33,728 nt of DNA from Candidatus Hermodarchaeum yapensis (GCA_016840405.1 JAEOSK010000025.1:1-33728); one strand, 5' to 3'. Counted from the stretch's first letter, positions 15,885-24,355 are shown. Notes: generated by a model not told the origin, from the sequence alone. Program-made: numbers and translations.

Positions 15885-16796
15885 ATGAAGCCACAACAAC
15901 TTATCTTCACAACAGTCATATTCCCCCGAAAAAGTTCAGAAACCAATACACTTCTTCTCGTTGAAAGCATCCGATCCTTTGCCGGAACATTATCCGAAAA
16001 CCCCATTTGGATTTTCACACCAGACTCACCCCAGCAATTATCCACTGCGACAAAAAACCGATTACAGGCTCTCGATACCAAATTAATTTCCTTCGCACTC
16101 GATGAATCCAAACTACCATTCTTTTTTGCTAGCGAACTTCAAGCAATTGGCTTTGCCGAATCAATGGCAAAAACCGACACAGAGTTACTTGCTTGGCTGG
16201 ATTCTAACACACTAATCCTAAAAGAACCCAAAGAATTCCTGATCTCAGATGAGAAGAGTCTAGGATTTCGGCCAGTACACCACACATTAGTAGGATCACG
16301 TTTTAATGAACCACTCGACCCATTCTGGACACAAATTTATCGTTCCTGCCAAGTTCCTGAGGATCGAGTTTTTCCCATGGAAACACATGTCGACAATACT
16401 ATAATCCGTCCCTACTTCAATGCGGGCCTACTCATCACACGCCCCACGAATCATCTATTCCGAACATGGCACGACACATTTTTCGGAATTTACCATAAGG
16501 CAGAGTACAAAGAATTCTATCAACAAGACGAACGATACCACATCTTTGCCCACCAAGCAGTACTTTCTGGTGTAATTCTCTCTCTGTTTCCAAAAGCAGA
16601 GCTCCAAGAACTTCCTCCCACTTACAATTATCCACTCCATCTCTTTTCAGAAGATGTTTCTAAAACTCGCCCAGCCACTTTAGAAGAACTCGTCACTATT
16701 CGCCATGAAGGCTTCTACGAAGACCCTGAATGGCTTAAACAAATCCCTGCGAAGAAAGCTTTGAAGAAATGGATTTCTGAACGAGTGACACTCTAA
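15885..16796 (+). CDS. Glycosyltransferase-like protein (GT-A fold suspected)
   Basis: A 303-residue protein that resembles nucleotide-sugar transferases in layout. It opens with a strand (LIFTTVIFP) and a helix LVESIRSFAG, followed by IWIFTPD, as in GT-A Rossmann halves. ELLAWLDSNTLIL sits where a DxD metal motif is usual, but reads D-S-N. YFNAGLLITRP matches the FN(S/A)G strand common in GT8-like enzymes, and a late AHQAVLSGVIL helix follows. The identity is therefore plausible but not certain, and the metal motif is atypical. The ATG at 15885 is used; a TTG at 15873 would add four residues. The donor and acceptor sugars are unknown. Confidence 0.55.
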   Translation: MKPQQLIFTTVIFPRKSSETNTLLLVESIRSFAGTLSENPIWIFTPDSPQQLSTATKNRLQALDTKLISFALDESKLPFFFASELQAIGFAESMAKTDTELLAWLDSNTLILKEPKEFLISDEKSLGFRPVHHTLVGSRFNEPLDPFWTQIYRSCQVPEDRVFPMETHVDNTIIRPYFNAGLLITRPTNHLFRTWHDTFFGIYHKAEYKEFYQQDERYHIFAHQAVLSGVILSLFPKAELQELPPTYNYPLHLFSEDVSKTRPATLEELVTIRHEGFYEDPEWLKQIPAKKALKKWISERVTL

Positions 16797-16886
16797 AAAA
16801 AGCGCTGATAACTCGAATATTGCCAGCATTCATTCAGTGAGAGATGGAAAAAATGAGTCTGTGAACTTATTATTCAACATCTAGCC

Positions 16887-17420
16887 TCATTTTAGGACCT
16901 GTAGAATAAGGTTCACATCATCCACAAGCTCAGGTGGCTCATTAATTACCTGCAGAGAAGAGAGGAGTGTGGCAAGAGCTTTGACTTGGGGCCCAGATAA
17001 GCCTGAAGCCTTTTGATCCCTTGCTCGTTGCACCAGGGAATGAATTGCCGGATAAATCTGAGTAGTCAAATAATCGAAAATTACTTCACGTTTATTGATG
17101 TCAACATAATGCAATTCCACTCCATATTTGTAGCATGCACCAAGGATACGTTCACGGATTTCCTCGGTGGCCACACCAGTAGGAATGATAACGACGGGAG
17201 TACCCTCAGGCATCGCGACTTTATTTTGTACACAACGACCCACAGCCTCGTATACATCGCCAGGGCTACGAATCCATTTTGCTTCCGCAAGGAGCGTTCG
17301 ATCTCCAGATTTCGCCAAGATGTCGACAATACCACCGGGTATTATCGCCTTTTGTTCCACATCATATCCATTGGCTTCAAGATAACGTCGATAAACACTC
17401 AAGAGGAGATATTCCGACAT
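16887..17420 (-). CDS. PD-(D/E)XK nuclease-superfamily protein
   Basis: A 177-residue protein with a restriction-endonuclease-like core. A helix (YLLLSVYRRYLEANGYDVEQK) is followed by GGIVDILA with the first acidic residue (D33), then TLLAEAKW with Glu46 and Lys48, and a helix holding GRCVQNK (Gln65), the usual order of this fold. The tail is helical. Such proteins cut or bind DNA in repair, resolution or defence, but no methylase, helicase or toxin gene lies beside it. ATG 17420 has GTGGTGTG upstream; a GTG at 17429 would add three residues. It converges on the glycosyltransferase-like gene. Confidence 0.72.
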   Translation of the reverse strand: MSEYLLLSVYRRYLEANGYDVEQKAIIPGGIVDILAKSGDRTLLAEAKWIRSPGDVYEAVGRCVQNKVAMPEGTPVVIIPTGVATEEIRERILGACYKYGVELHYVDINKREVIFDYLTTQIYPAIHSLVQRARDQKASGLSGPQVKALATLLSSLQVINEPPELVDDVNLILQVLK

Positions 17421-17527
17421 CGCTGACACACCACAAGTTAACTGCTACGAATATCCTTTTTGAGACTGTCGGAAAAATCTGAAACACTCAATTAATTAGA
17501 TAATTTCTCTCAGATACGAATGGAGAT

Positions 17528-17587
17528 TTACCTTTTAGCTCGCTGACGGGCTTGTTCACGTTCTCGTTTGATTTCGGCTTTAGTCAA
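17528..17587 (-). other. 19-codon basic frame overlapping the end of the beta-lactamase-like gene
   Basis: A TTG-initiated frame overlaps the last codons of the beta-lactamase-like gene in a shifted frame and reads TKAEIKREREQARQRAKR before TAA. The peptide is strongly basic and helical, like a cytoplasmic tail or the end of a basic protein. It could be a chance frame, a separate tiny peptide, or the true C-terminus of the larger gene if a frameshift lies at the AT-rich junction. Confidence 0.2.
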
Positions 17588-18974
17588 TTATGGATTGTGT
17601 ATGTTTCATTAATCTACGTTTACGCAGATACCAACCAACATACACTGTTACACAAATGACTGTAGGAACCAATACAATAGAACTTAACCATGGAAACATA
17701 TCGTGAAAATCAAATGGCGGAAGCAATCCCACATTTATCATAACTAAATTCCGAACCTCAGCTCGAAATCGCGAAAGGTCCTGCCATTCCTCTGATCCCC
17801 CAAGTAAGATGCTATTCACATTTATGAGCATGATATATCCGAGTTTCGTTGTTGGATTGAAATAGAGAAGCCCAGTAAATCCTATGGTGGAGCCTCCATG
17901 ACCAAAAATTCCGTGGGAGAAAATTTCTAAGCCTAATCCATAGCCTTCAGAGCGCAATTCTTTTTCAAGATAAATATCGCTAAATTGACTATGTGTCCTT
18001 TCTCGCATCATAACTATAGTGTCTTGCTGGAGCAGTTGAAAACCATCAAACTGTCCTTCATTCATTAACGTAATTATCAGATGTCCAAGGTCACTCACTG
18101 TACTTCGCATCATATACTGTCCATTCCAGACAGGTAACGCGATATTGGAATCAGCAACACGTGTGTGGGGAATGGCATGATGCCCTGTATAATCTGAGGC
18201 ATTGAATCCAGTATTCTGCATCCGAAGTGGCTCAAAGATGTATTGTTTCATGTATTCGGAGATAGTCTGGTTAGATATAGTTTCTAACAGAAACATTAGA
18301 AGTTTATAACCCGAATTAGAATAACTCCAATCTGTTCCCGGTTCGAATATCCAATTTCTTGAGGAACAATATGAACCACCAGGAGCTAGGCGTTCAGTCA
18401 AAAACTCACCTAGCGTGATTCCAATTGCTTGAGGATAGTATGTTCCGTCGAAATCAGGATAATATAGCCCTTCCCAGTCATAGCAGAATTCGTGAGGAAG
18501 CATTTGAGCAAGCCCTGAACGATGGGCGAGTAGCATGAATATTGTCACGGAAACGTTAGGAAAATTAGGGTTCCTTACCGTGAAGGGAAGATAGTCACTC
18601 ACATCATCATTCAGATCTATCTCACCTTTCTCGTAGAGTTGGAGTATTGAAATGGCCACCAGCACTTTTTGTATAGAGCCAATTAAGAAAACAGTATCAT
18701 TACTTATCTGTTCGCCAAATCCCCTAACCCAGACGAGTTCATTACTCGAAACAACACCTAGATATAGGGAAGGGATCTTCTCGTCAATGACCAGCCTTTG
18801 AATCTCTTCATCAATAGAAGACGAAACAATTTCTGTGTCAATCGCTCTTGGTTGTGGAAGCGCCAGACAAACCTCGATGAGTAAACCACTGGATACCGGA
18901 AGAGACATTGCAGTGATAGAAAAGAGGACTAACAATGCAATTCCGACGAACGTTGATTTCACATTAATCGCCAT
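17580..18974 (-). CDS. Membrane-anchored serine hydrolase, class C beta-lactamase/PBP-like
   Basis: A 464-residue protein with an N-terminal signal anchor (residues 8-30), an external serine-hydrolase domain, and a C-terminal TM helix (about 428-450) followed by RKRR. The catalytic set is complete: S100-I-Q-K103 (SxxK), Y218-S-N (YxN) and H359-GG in place of KTG, as in class C-like esterases and D-peptidases. In archaea without murein these are usually esterases or peptidases of unknown substrate. ATG 18974 is the start, and an inverted repeat shared with the divergent operon ends almost at this codon, so repression at the promoter is likely. The gene is the only one on this strand in its unit. 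Confidence 0.88.
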   Translation of the reverse strand: MAINVKSTFVGIALLVLFSITAMSLPVSSGLLIEVCLALPQPRAIDTEIVSSSIDEEIQRLVIDEKIPSLYLGVVSSNELVWVRGFGEQISNDTVFLIGSIQKVLVAISILQLYEKGEIDLNDDVSDYLPFTVRNPNFPNVSVTIFMLLAHRSGLAQMLPHEFCYDWEGLYYPDFDGTYYPQAIGITLGEFLTERLAPGGSYCSSRNWIFEPGTDWSYSNSGYKLLMFLLETISNQTISEYMKQYIFEPLRMQNTGFNASDYTGHHAIPHTRVADSNIALPVWNGQYMMRSTVSDLGHLIITLMNEGQFDGFQLLQQDTIVMMRERTHSQFSDIYLEKELRSEGYGLGLEIFSHGIFGHGGSTIGFTGLLYFNPTTKLGYIMLINVNSILLGGSEEWQDLSRFRAEVRNLVMINVGLLPPFDFHDMFPWLSSIVLVPTVICVTVYVGWYLRKRRLMKHTQSIID

Positions 18975-18975
18975 A

Positions 18976-18996
18976 ATGTTTACCAGATTATGGTAA
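18976..18996. promoter_or_regulatory. Candidate operator copy 1 (beta-lactamase-like promoter)
   Basis: The imperfect inverted repeat ATGTTTACC-N7-GGTAA lies directly before the ATG of the beta-lactamase-like gene and about 14 bases downstream (on the minus strand) of the TATA-like TTTATTTAT at 19011-19019, so it would cover the transcription start. It shares half-sites and spacing with the repeat at 19109-19133. Confidence 0.5.
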
Positions 18997-19010
18997 TCTT
19001 AAACCGACAC

Positions 19011-19019
19011 ATAAATAAA
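19011..19019 (-). promoter_or_regulatory. Putative TATA box for the beta-lactamase-like gene
   Basis: Read on the minus strand this is TTTATTTAT, about 37-45 bases before the ATG. It fits an archaeal promoter with a short leader. Confidence 0.4.
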
Positions 19020-19098
19020 AACTAATGGGAACCAAATGGTTCGATTTCTAACTTTCTTTGAAGAAAGAACCTTGAACCGCGATTCTTCCCCAATGCAA

Positions 19099-19110
19099 AA
19101 GTATATAAAT
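19099..19110 (+). promoter_or_regulatory. TATA box of the HTH/PH operon
   Basis: AAGTATATAAAT, preceded by a purine-rich BRE-like GCAAA, is the best archaeal TATA element in the window. The expected start of transcription lies near 19130, giving a leader of about 65 bases before the TTG at 19198. Confidence 0.6.
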
Positions 19111-19133
19111 GTTTACTAATAATTGGTAAACAT
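19109..19133. promoter_or_regulatory. Candidate operator copy 2 (HTH/PH operon promoter)
   Basis: A perfect 8-bp inverted repeat, ATGTTTAC (19109-19116) and GTAAACAT (19126-19133), with nine bases between, abuts the TATA box and covers the predicted transcription start. This is where an archaeal repressor would block polymerase recruitment. The same half-site and spacing recur before the divergent beta-lactamase-like gene. Confidence 0.6.
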
Positions 19134-19197
19134 GTGAGATGAAGTATCTACAAACAAAGATACACACTCACAAACACAAAACACGAGGAATATCACG

Positions 19198-19692
19198 TTG
19201 GGCACCCTATCCCCAGACGAAGAAACAGTTTGGCGGCTATTCAATCACGGCCAATCCACCAGCGCAATTTCCAAGGCTGATGGAAAACGTCGTTGGTCAG
19301 TAGCATACGTCTCGCGCGTCTTAAATCGTGCCCGGGGAAAGATTGCCAAAGCCCTCCAAACACAGGCGAAAAGCCATCGTCTCGATGTGGAAAGCCTACT
19401 GCCTTATCATGGCCTCTTAATCGGATTCGATTACCAGGCCAACACTGTAGTATACATCGTCTTCACAGTGAAACTTGGAATCGTGGTGTGGTACAAACAT
19501 GCCTCCTATGCGGGGATGTTATGTCATAACTGTCCAAAAATAAGCGAGTGTCGCGAAACCTTAGATACGATTATTGAAGAGTACGATATCAAGTTGCGGC
19601 CTGATGAAGAAGTTCTACCGATGACGCAGCAATCTTCCATCATTTTCAACAAGTTGGCGGCAAAAGAGATTCCTCGATATCAACGGAGTTAA
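19198..19692 (+). CDS. HTH protein with C-terminal Cys cluster, probable transcription regulator
   Basis: A 164-residue protein I do not recognise as a named family. Residues 5-55 (SPDEETVWRLFNHGQSTSAI, then WSVAYVSRVLNRARGKIAKAL) look like a sigma-70-region-4-type helix-turn-helix with a recognition helix around 34-50. Residues 70-100 form beta strands (GLLIGFDYQ, TVVYIVFTVK). A Cys cluster follows, CHNCPKISEC (C109, C112, C118), that could bind zinc or an FeS cluster or sense redox. TTG 19198 has GAGGAA upstream. The PH-domain gene begins five bases after its stop, so the two are co-transcribed. The operator-like repeat at its own promoter suggests autoregulation. Confidence 0.65.
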   Translation: MGTLSPDEETVWRLFNHGQSTSAISKADGKRRWSVAYVSRVLNRARGKIAKALQTQAKSHRLDVESLLPYHGLLIGFDYQANTVVYIVFTVKLGIVVWYKHASYAGMLCHNCPKISECRETLDTIIEEYDIKLRPDEEVLPMTQQSSIIFNKLAAKEIPRYQRS

Positions 19693-19697
19693 TTAAA

Positions 19698-20432
19698 TTG
19701 GATACAGAAAGAGAAGAGAGACGGATCATCCGACCGCCAGGAGAGCGCATCACCCATGGACGAGTTTTCAAACCAGCCCCAGCTTATTTCCGCAAGCGCG
19801 TCGCCGACTTAGGACTTCTAGCAGTATTTATCTACGTACTTGTCATCGGATCCTGGTATTTAATCTCCCTCATTGGTTTTTTTGACCCTGATTTGCTGTG
19901 GATGAACATTAACGTTTGGTGGCTCCCAATCACCATTGGAATATGGGTGTTTAATATCATCTGGTTCTTTCCCTCATTAATTGCAGTCCACAAGTATGCA
20001 GGAAGTATGGAATACTCAGTCATCTCAGAATCAGGAGAAAGCATGCCTGAAGTGTATGTTCAAAAAGGCCTCTTCAACGTAACAAAGAAACACGTCCCCT
20101 TCCGAACCATCACGAATATCAGTACCAAGGCAGGCCCGTTAGATCGGCTCTTCGGAATCGGAAGCGTGAATATCGAAACCGCGGGCTTCTCAGGTCAGAA
20201 GAAGGAACCGGAAGAAAAACTCGAAGGCATCGAATTCTATGAAGAGGTCCGAGATTTCATCCTCCAAGAATTACGGAGGTTCCGGACACCATACACTACT
20301 GGCACTGAAGCTGGCGCCGTTTGGGACGAAGACATTCCGAAGTTACCGGATTCCTTGGATGATGAAATTCTCATGACGTTACGCGATATGAAAGTCATCC
20401 TTGAAGACATCTCGAAAAAGCTGGAAAAATGA
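19698..20432 (+). CDS. PH-domain (bPH2/YdbS-like) membrane protein
   Basis: A 244-residue protein with two TM helices (about residues 36-59 and 72-95), then a bacterial-type PH domain (residues 105-195). The PH domain has the usual YSVISESGESMPEVYVQKGLFNVTKKHVPFRTITNI block, with the basic-aromatic strand, and DRLFGIGSVNIETAG. A helical acidic tail (DSLDDEILMTLRDMKVILEDISKKLEK) is coiled-coil-like. bPH2 proteins are membrane-associated and often linked to envelope stress; the role here is unknown. The TTG start at 19698 has GGAG overlapping the previous stop region. It is the second gene of the HTH operon and is followed by a strong terminator. Confidence 0.83.
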   Translation: MDTEREERRIIRPPGERITHGRVFKPAPAYFRKRVADLGLLAVFIYVLVIGSWYLISLIGFFDPDLLWMNINVWWLPITIGIWVFNIIWFFPSLIAVHKYAGSMEYSVISESGESMPEVYVQKGLFNVTKKHVPFRTITNISTKAGPLDRLFGIGSVNIETAGFSGQKKEPEEKLEGIEFYEEVRDFILQELRRFRTPYTTGTEAGAVWDEDIPKLPDSLDDEILMTLRDMKVILEDISKKLEK

Positions 20433-20457
20433 ACAGGCGATGCGTAACCGAAATGTT

Positions 20458-20490
20458 AGGAAGAGGTCTCCTCTTCCTTTTTTTCTTTTT
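20458..20490 (+). terminator. Strong intrinsic-type terminator of the HTH/PH operon
   Basis: A perfect 9-bp stem, AGGAAGAGG (20458-20466) and CCTCTTCCT (20470-20478), with loop TCT, is followed directly by TTTTTTCTTTTTT. It lies 26 bases past the stop. Confidence 0.85.
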
Positions 20491-20619
20491 TACTATTTTC
20501 TTTTAAACCAGTAGGTTCATCGTAAACTATAAACTAAGGTTATTTTTTGTAGACTGATACGAGAACAAGAGTCACTCATTTCAGATTCGCGTTCAATAAA
20601 TGATTCTTTGGTGCGACGA

Positions 20620-20931
20620 ATGGCAGACGTTGAAGAACGATGGGCAACCGCTTCATTTGAAGAAAAATACAAAGCAATGATGGCAAGCATGACTGAGGCA
20701 GATCAAAAGAGAAGCACTGAGCAAGTAACCTATATGTGTAAATGTAGAACATGCCCAACCTACACAGAGAGTGGAGATACAAATCTTGCCTTCTGCAATC
20801 AAGGAAAAAGTGCAGCAACCCAGGAGCAAAAGGGCTGCCTATGTTCAACATGCCCAATGACTAAAACAATGAGCCTCCGTTGGGATTACTATTGTACTCA
20901 AGGTTCAGCTTTAGAACTTTCAGATTTGTAA
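20620..20931 (+). CDS. DUF2769 protein (Cys-rich, archaeal)
   Basis: A 103-residue protein of the DUF2769 type, common in methanogens and other archaea. A helical head (EERWATASFEEKYKAMMASM) is followed by a Cys-rich domain: CKCRTCPTY, AFCNQGKS, GCLCSTCPM and YYCTQG. The cysteines (CxCxxC, CxCxxC and two singles) probably bind metal or an FeS cluster. The family function is unknown. ATG 20620 is chosen because GGTG sits six bases before it; GTG 20611 and TTG 20608 are alternatives. It is flanked by terminators on both sides, so it is transcribed alone. Confidence 0.85.
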   Translation: MADVEERWATASFEEKYKAMMASMTEADQKRSTEQVTYMCKCRTCPTYTESGDTNLAFCNQGKSAATQEQKGCLCSTCPMTKTMSLRWDYYCTQGSALELSDL

Positions 20932-20958
20932 CAGGTAAAAAGAGAGTCAATAGTAAAT

Positions 20959-20991
20959 GAGGGAGCATAAAAAACCCCTTCCTCGTTTTTT
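20959..20991 (+). terminator. Terminator after the DUF2769 gene
   Basis: A 6-bp stem GAGGGA/TTCCTC (one G-T pair) with a 14-base loop is followed by GTTTTTT. It is weaker than the preceding terminator but well placed. Confidence 0.5.
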
Positions 20992-21011
20992 AGACAGGGA
21001 GATTTGAACTA

Positions 21012-23114
21012 TTGTCAAGTAAATCAAAGAAGCCCACGAAGAACCGGTTAGCTAAAGAAAAAAGCCCGTACTTACTTCAACATGCCCATAATCCTGTTAA
21101 CTGGTATCCATGGGGGAAAGAAGCATTTAGTAAAGCGAAGAAGGAAGACAAACCCATCTTTCTATCCATTGGCTACAGCACCTGCCACTGGTGCCATGTG
21201 ATGGCACATGAATCATTTGAGAATGAGCGAATTGCCAAACTCATGAATGATGCGTTTGTAAATATTAAGGTGGACCGAGAAGAACGTCCGGACATCGATT
21301 CGTTGTACATGACGGTGACCCAGATGCTGACAGGAAGCGGGGGGTGGCCATTGACAATTATCATGGCGCCAGATAAGCAGCCGTTTTTTGCAGCAACGTA
21401 TATTCCAGCCGAAACCCGGTTTGGTCGGATGGGTATGGATGAACTGATTCCCGAAATTCAACATTTATGGAAGGAGGATAGGAACCGCCTTAACACGATC
21501 ACTAAGAATATTTGGACCAACCTTGAATCATCTTCCCAAGGCTCGAAGGGGGCTGAACTCGGGGAAGGCGTCTTGGAAATGGCGTTTGACTCACTAAAAC
21601 AGCGGTTTGACGAAGAATACGGTGGTTTTGGTTTTCGTCCGAAATTCCCGTCTCCCCACAATCTGATGTTTTTACTTCGATACTGGAAGCGCACGAAGAA
21701 CAAAGAATCTCTTCGGATGGTGGAGTCGACGTTGCAGGCGATGCGGATGGGAGGGATTTTCGATCAGGTGGGGTTAGGATTTCATCGGTATTCCACGGAT
21801 CCAAAGTGGTTGCTTCCACATTTTGAGAAGATGCTTTATGATCAGGCTATGCTGATCATGGCATATGCTGAAGCATACCAGGCGACCAAGAAGGACGAGT
21901 ATGCTCAAACAGTGCGAGAAATCATCACTTATGTATTAAGGGATATGACGAGTCCTGAGGGGGGTTTCTATTCAGCGGAAGATGCGGATAGTGAAGGTGA
22001 AGAAGGGAAGTTCTATGTTTGGACTGAGGAGGAAATCCAGAAGATTTTGTCAAAGAAGGAAGCGGAGGTGTTTCTGAAGGTCTATAATTTTGAACCCGAT
22101 GGGAATTTCCTAGAGGAAGCTACTGGGAAACGGATGGGTACAAACATACCCCATCTTAAGAAGACTCTAGCGACTGAGGCAAAGGCTCGAAAGACAACTG
22201 AGAAAGTCTTATTGAAATTGCTGGAGGGAGCTCGGGAGAAGCTATTTGATGTTCGAAGACAGCGTATTCATCCCCATAAGGACGATAAGATTCTTGCTGA
22301 CTGGAATGGTCTGATGATTGCAGCTCTCGCCAAAGCCGCACGAGCACTTAATCAACCGTCTTACACAGATGCAGCGAAACGGGCTGCAACCTTTGTGCTG
22401 ACCCAAATGCAAGATGGAAAAGGCCGGTTACTCCACCGCTATCGAGATGGAGAAGCAGGCATTCTTGCCTTCTTAGACGATTACGCCTTCCTGATCTGGG
22501 GATTACTAGAACTCTACGAAACTACACTAGAACCTGAGCACTTGCAGAAGACCGTTGAGTTGAACGCGGAGCTTTTAACTCATTTCTGGGATGAAGCGGG
22601 TGGCGGATTCTTCTTCACAGCAGATGATGCCGAAGACCTATTGGTTCGCAAAAAAGACGCCTATGATGGAGCGATTCCATCAGGAAACTCAGTTGCCATG
22701 CTCAATCTCCTCCGATTAGCCCGCATCACCGCCGAATCAGATCTTGAATCAAAGGCAGCACAAATCGGACAAGCCTTCTCAGGTGATGTGCTCAGTGCTC
22801 CACCTGGATTTACCCTGATGATTAGTAGCGTAGATTTCGCAGTGGGACCTAGCTTTGAAATTGTGATTGTTGGTGATTCGGCAGCCCCAGATACACAGAA
22901 TATGATAAGAACTATCAACGATCAGTTCATTCCCAACAAGGTTACGCTCCTCATTCCAACTGATAAAAAAGCCGAGACAGTAATTCAACTGGCACCCTTT
23001 ACAAAAGATTACAAAACCTTTGACGGGAAGGCAACAGTATTTGTCTGTGCAAATCATGTGTGTCAAAGCCCCACCACAGACGTGAAAACAATGCTCAAAC
23101 ACTTGGACTCATAG
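21012..23114 (+). CDS. DUF255 thioredoxin-domain protein (YyaL/SPATA20 family)
   Basis: A 700-residue protein matching the widespread YyaL/SPATA20 family. The N-terminal thioredoxin-like domain begins [21 protein letters not shown] and carries the CHWC redox motif (C58, C61) in [14 protein letters not shown]. The rest is an (alpha/alpha)6 barrel like N-acylglucosamine 2-epimerases, with [36 protein letters not shown] and [14 protein letters not shown]. Length is typical. The biochemical role is unresolved. TTG 21012 has GGGAG upstream, and the first family-conserved residues follow at once, so no longer start is needed. Its last six bases overlap the convergent methyltransferase gene. Confidence 0.95.
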   Translation: MSSKSKKPTKNRLAKEKSPYLLQHAHNPVNWYPWGKEAFSKAKKEDKPIFLSIGYSTCHWCHVMAHESFENERIAKLMNDAFVNIKVDREERPDIDSLYMTVTQMLTGSGGWPLTIIMAPDKQPFFAATYIPAETRFGRMGMDELIPEIQHLWKEDRNRLNTITKNIWTNLESSSQGSKGAELGEGVLEMAFDSLKQRFDEEYGGFGFRPKFPSPHNLMFLLRYWKRTKNKESLRMVESTLQAMRMGGIFDQVGLGFHRYSTDPKWLLPHFEKMLYDQAMLIMAYAEAYQATKKDEYAQTVREIITYVLRDMTSPEGGFYSAEDADSEGEEGKFYVWTEEEIQKILSKKEAEVFLKVYNFEPDGNFLEEATGKRMGTNIPHLKKTLATEAKARKTTEKVLLKLLEGAREKLFDVRRQRIHPHKDDKILADWNGLMIAALAKAARALNQPSYTDAAKRAATFVLTQMQDGKGRLLHRYRDGEAGILAFLDDYAFLIWGLLELYETTLEPEHLQKTVELNAELLTHFWDEAGGGFFFTADDAEDLLVRKKDAYDGAIPSGNSVAMLNLLRLARITAESDLESKAAQIGQAFSGDVLSAPPGFTLMISSVDFAVGPSFEIVIVGDSAAPDTQNMIRTINDQFIPNKVTLLIPTDKKAETVIQLAPFTKDYKTFDGKATVFVCANHVCQSPTTDVKTMLKHLDS

Positions 23115-23858
23115 CGATTTCCGGGCACGAATACAGATAAATGAGGGCCTTCGACGGACCTTATCCCAATCCTCCGGGTTCGCGCGTTTGAAGTCTTCCG
23201 TGGGTTGGGCTTCAATGAGTTTGTCTAAGTGAAATCCAGCTGAATGTAAGCATTCGAAAAAGGTGCTTAATGGTCGACGATAGGATGTGACTCTGACAGG
23301 TTTTCCAAATCCCCTCCATAAGAAGTCGACAATTTCAAGATTGAAGTAGTTTTCTGGGCGCCTTTTTTGCCTAGGATCGTCTCTAACTTCCCATTTGGTA
23401 GATGGATGTTCGTTTGAGAAGATGAAGTATCCATCATCCCGTAGTATACGGGAGAATTCTGAGAAAAGGGAATTCCAATTTTTGATGTAATCCAAGACTA
23501 GCGAGGACAACACAATATCTACTGAATTATCAGCCATGAAATCCAACGGTTCTTCAAGATTTGCACGCCGTATAGTGGCTCGATCTCCTAGACGCTGTTT
23601 GGCAAAGTGAATCATTTTGGGGCTGATGTCGATTGCGGTGACTGTTGCCCCTCGGTCGAGAAGGATTTCGGCATAAAGGCCCGGTCCGCAGCCGGCATCG
23701 AGCACATGTTTGCCTTTAACATCTGGTAGAAGCGATAGTGTGGCTGGTCGTTCAAGATAAGCATTATAACTCTTGGTTTCGATCCGAGCATCAAATTCTT
23801 CAGCCATAGCCTCATAAGCCTCTAAGGCAATTGGTTTTTCTTTCTCTCGCTCACTCAA
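23109..23858 (-). CDS. SAM-dependent class I methyltransferase
   Basis: A 249-residue Rossmann-fold methyltransferase. Motif I is VLDAGCGPG (about 52-60), motif [13 protein letters not shown], then the ANLEEPLDF acidic loop and [15 protein letters not shown] before a helix, all typical of the UbiE/Methyltransf_11 group. A C-terminal cap ([40 protein letters not shown]) is usual for small-molecule methylases. The start is set at TTG 23858, which has GGGGTG six bases upstream. The open frame to 24089 is rejected because it runs antisense through the N-terminal codons of the AhpD-like gene; ATG 23903 is a second choice without a ribosome site. The substrate is unknown. Confidence 0.87.
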   Translation of the reverse strand: MSEREKEKPIALEAYEAMAEEFDARIETKSYNAYLERPATLSLLPDVKGKHVLDAGCGPGLYAEILLDRGATVTAIDISPKMIHFAKQRLGDRATIRRANLEEPLDFMADNSVDIVLSSLVLDYIKNWNSLFSEFSRILRDDGYFIFSNEHPSTKWEVRDDPRQKRRPENYFNLEIVDFLWRGFGKPVRVTSYRRPLSTFFECLHSAGFHLDKLIEAQPTEDFKRANPEDWDKVRRRPSFICIRARKSL

Positions 23859-24009
23859 CGGAAGCACCCCTGGCGTCAGGAAAGCTAGGAAACTCAAGAA
23901 CATTTCGGTGACAAAGATTGCATGGAGAAATACAAACTGTAGGTAAATCCAATTTCTTATAATCAGCGAGAACCCGATAATATCATTCAATTTGATGTTG
24001 ATGATAGCA

Positions 24010-24120
24010 ATGGATGATGATATGAACGAATATTTCAAGACTGCAGGTGAGACCCTCCGAGCCTTGGGACAATTCAATTCAAAATCCATGAAAAGATTAA
24101 GAATTCATGCAAGCCGTTAA
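24010..24120 (+). pseudogene. N-terminal fragment of the AhpD-like gene, out of frame with the rest
   Basis: From the ATG at 24010 (or 24022) the frame reads MDDDMNEYFKTAGETLRALG, then QFNSKSMKRL, the usual first helix of AhpD/CMD proteins. It runs into a stop at 24118. The continuation of the family sequence (EFMQAVKADGAL) lies in the next frame from 24101. Restoring two A's at about 24099-24100 gives one family-typical chain of about 115 residues. Confidence 0.6.
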
Positions 24121-24355
24121 GGCGGATGGTGCGTTATCGAAGAAAATCAAGGAAATAATTGGTATAGGCATCTCAGTCTATATTCAATGCCAATTTTGCA
24201 CTGCATGGCATGTGAAACGTGCTATGGAAGCGGGTGCAACCCGTGAAGAAATACTAGAGGCATGTCAGGTTGCCGCAATGGTTGGTGGCGGACACTCGCT
24301 GATGTCTACCCACTATGCATTCAAAGCCATTGACGATTTCAAAAAAATAGAATGA
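24107..24355 (+). CDS. Carboxymuconolactone decarboxylase/AhpD-like protein, 3' part (frameshifted gene)
   Basis: An 82-residue frame holding the core of an AhpD-type disulfide reductase-like protein: KADGALSKKIKEIIGIGISV, then the active-site CQFCTAWH (CxxC-x3-H) and the helix RAMEAGATREEILEACQVAAMVGGG. In AhpD this motif relays electrons to peroxiredoxin; many archaeal relatives have no assigned role. There is no ribosome site before its ATG, and the missing first helix is found in the other frame upstream. So this is the 3' part of a gene broken by an indel or an assembly error. The DUF302 gene follows 13 bases later with its own GGTGA, implying an operon. Confidence 0.8.
   Translation: MQAVKADGALSKKIKEIIGIGISVYIQCQFCTAWHVKRAMEAGATREEILEACQVAAMVGGGHSLMSTHYAFKAIDDFKKIE

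Noticed and set aside
23859..24089. N-terminal extension of the methyltransferase frame
   Set aside because: It is antisense to the N-terminal codons of the AhpD-like gene, has no ribosome site and lies outside the methyltransferase domain.
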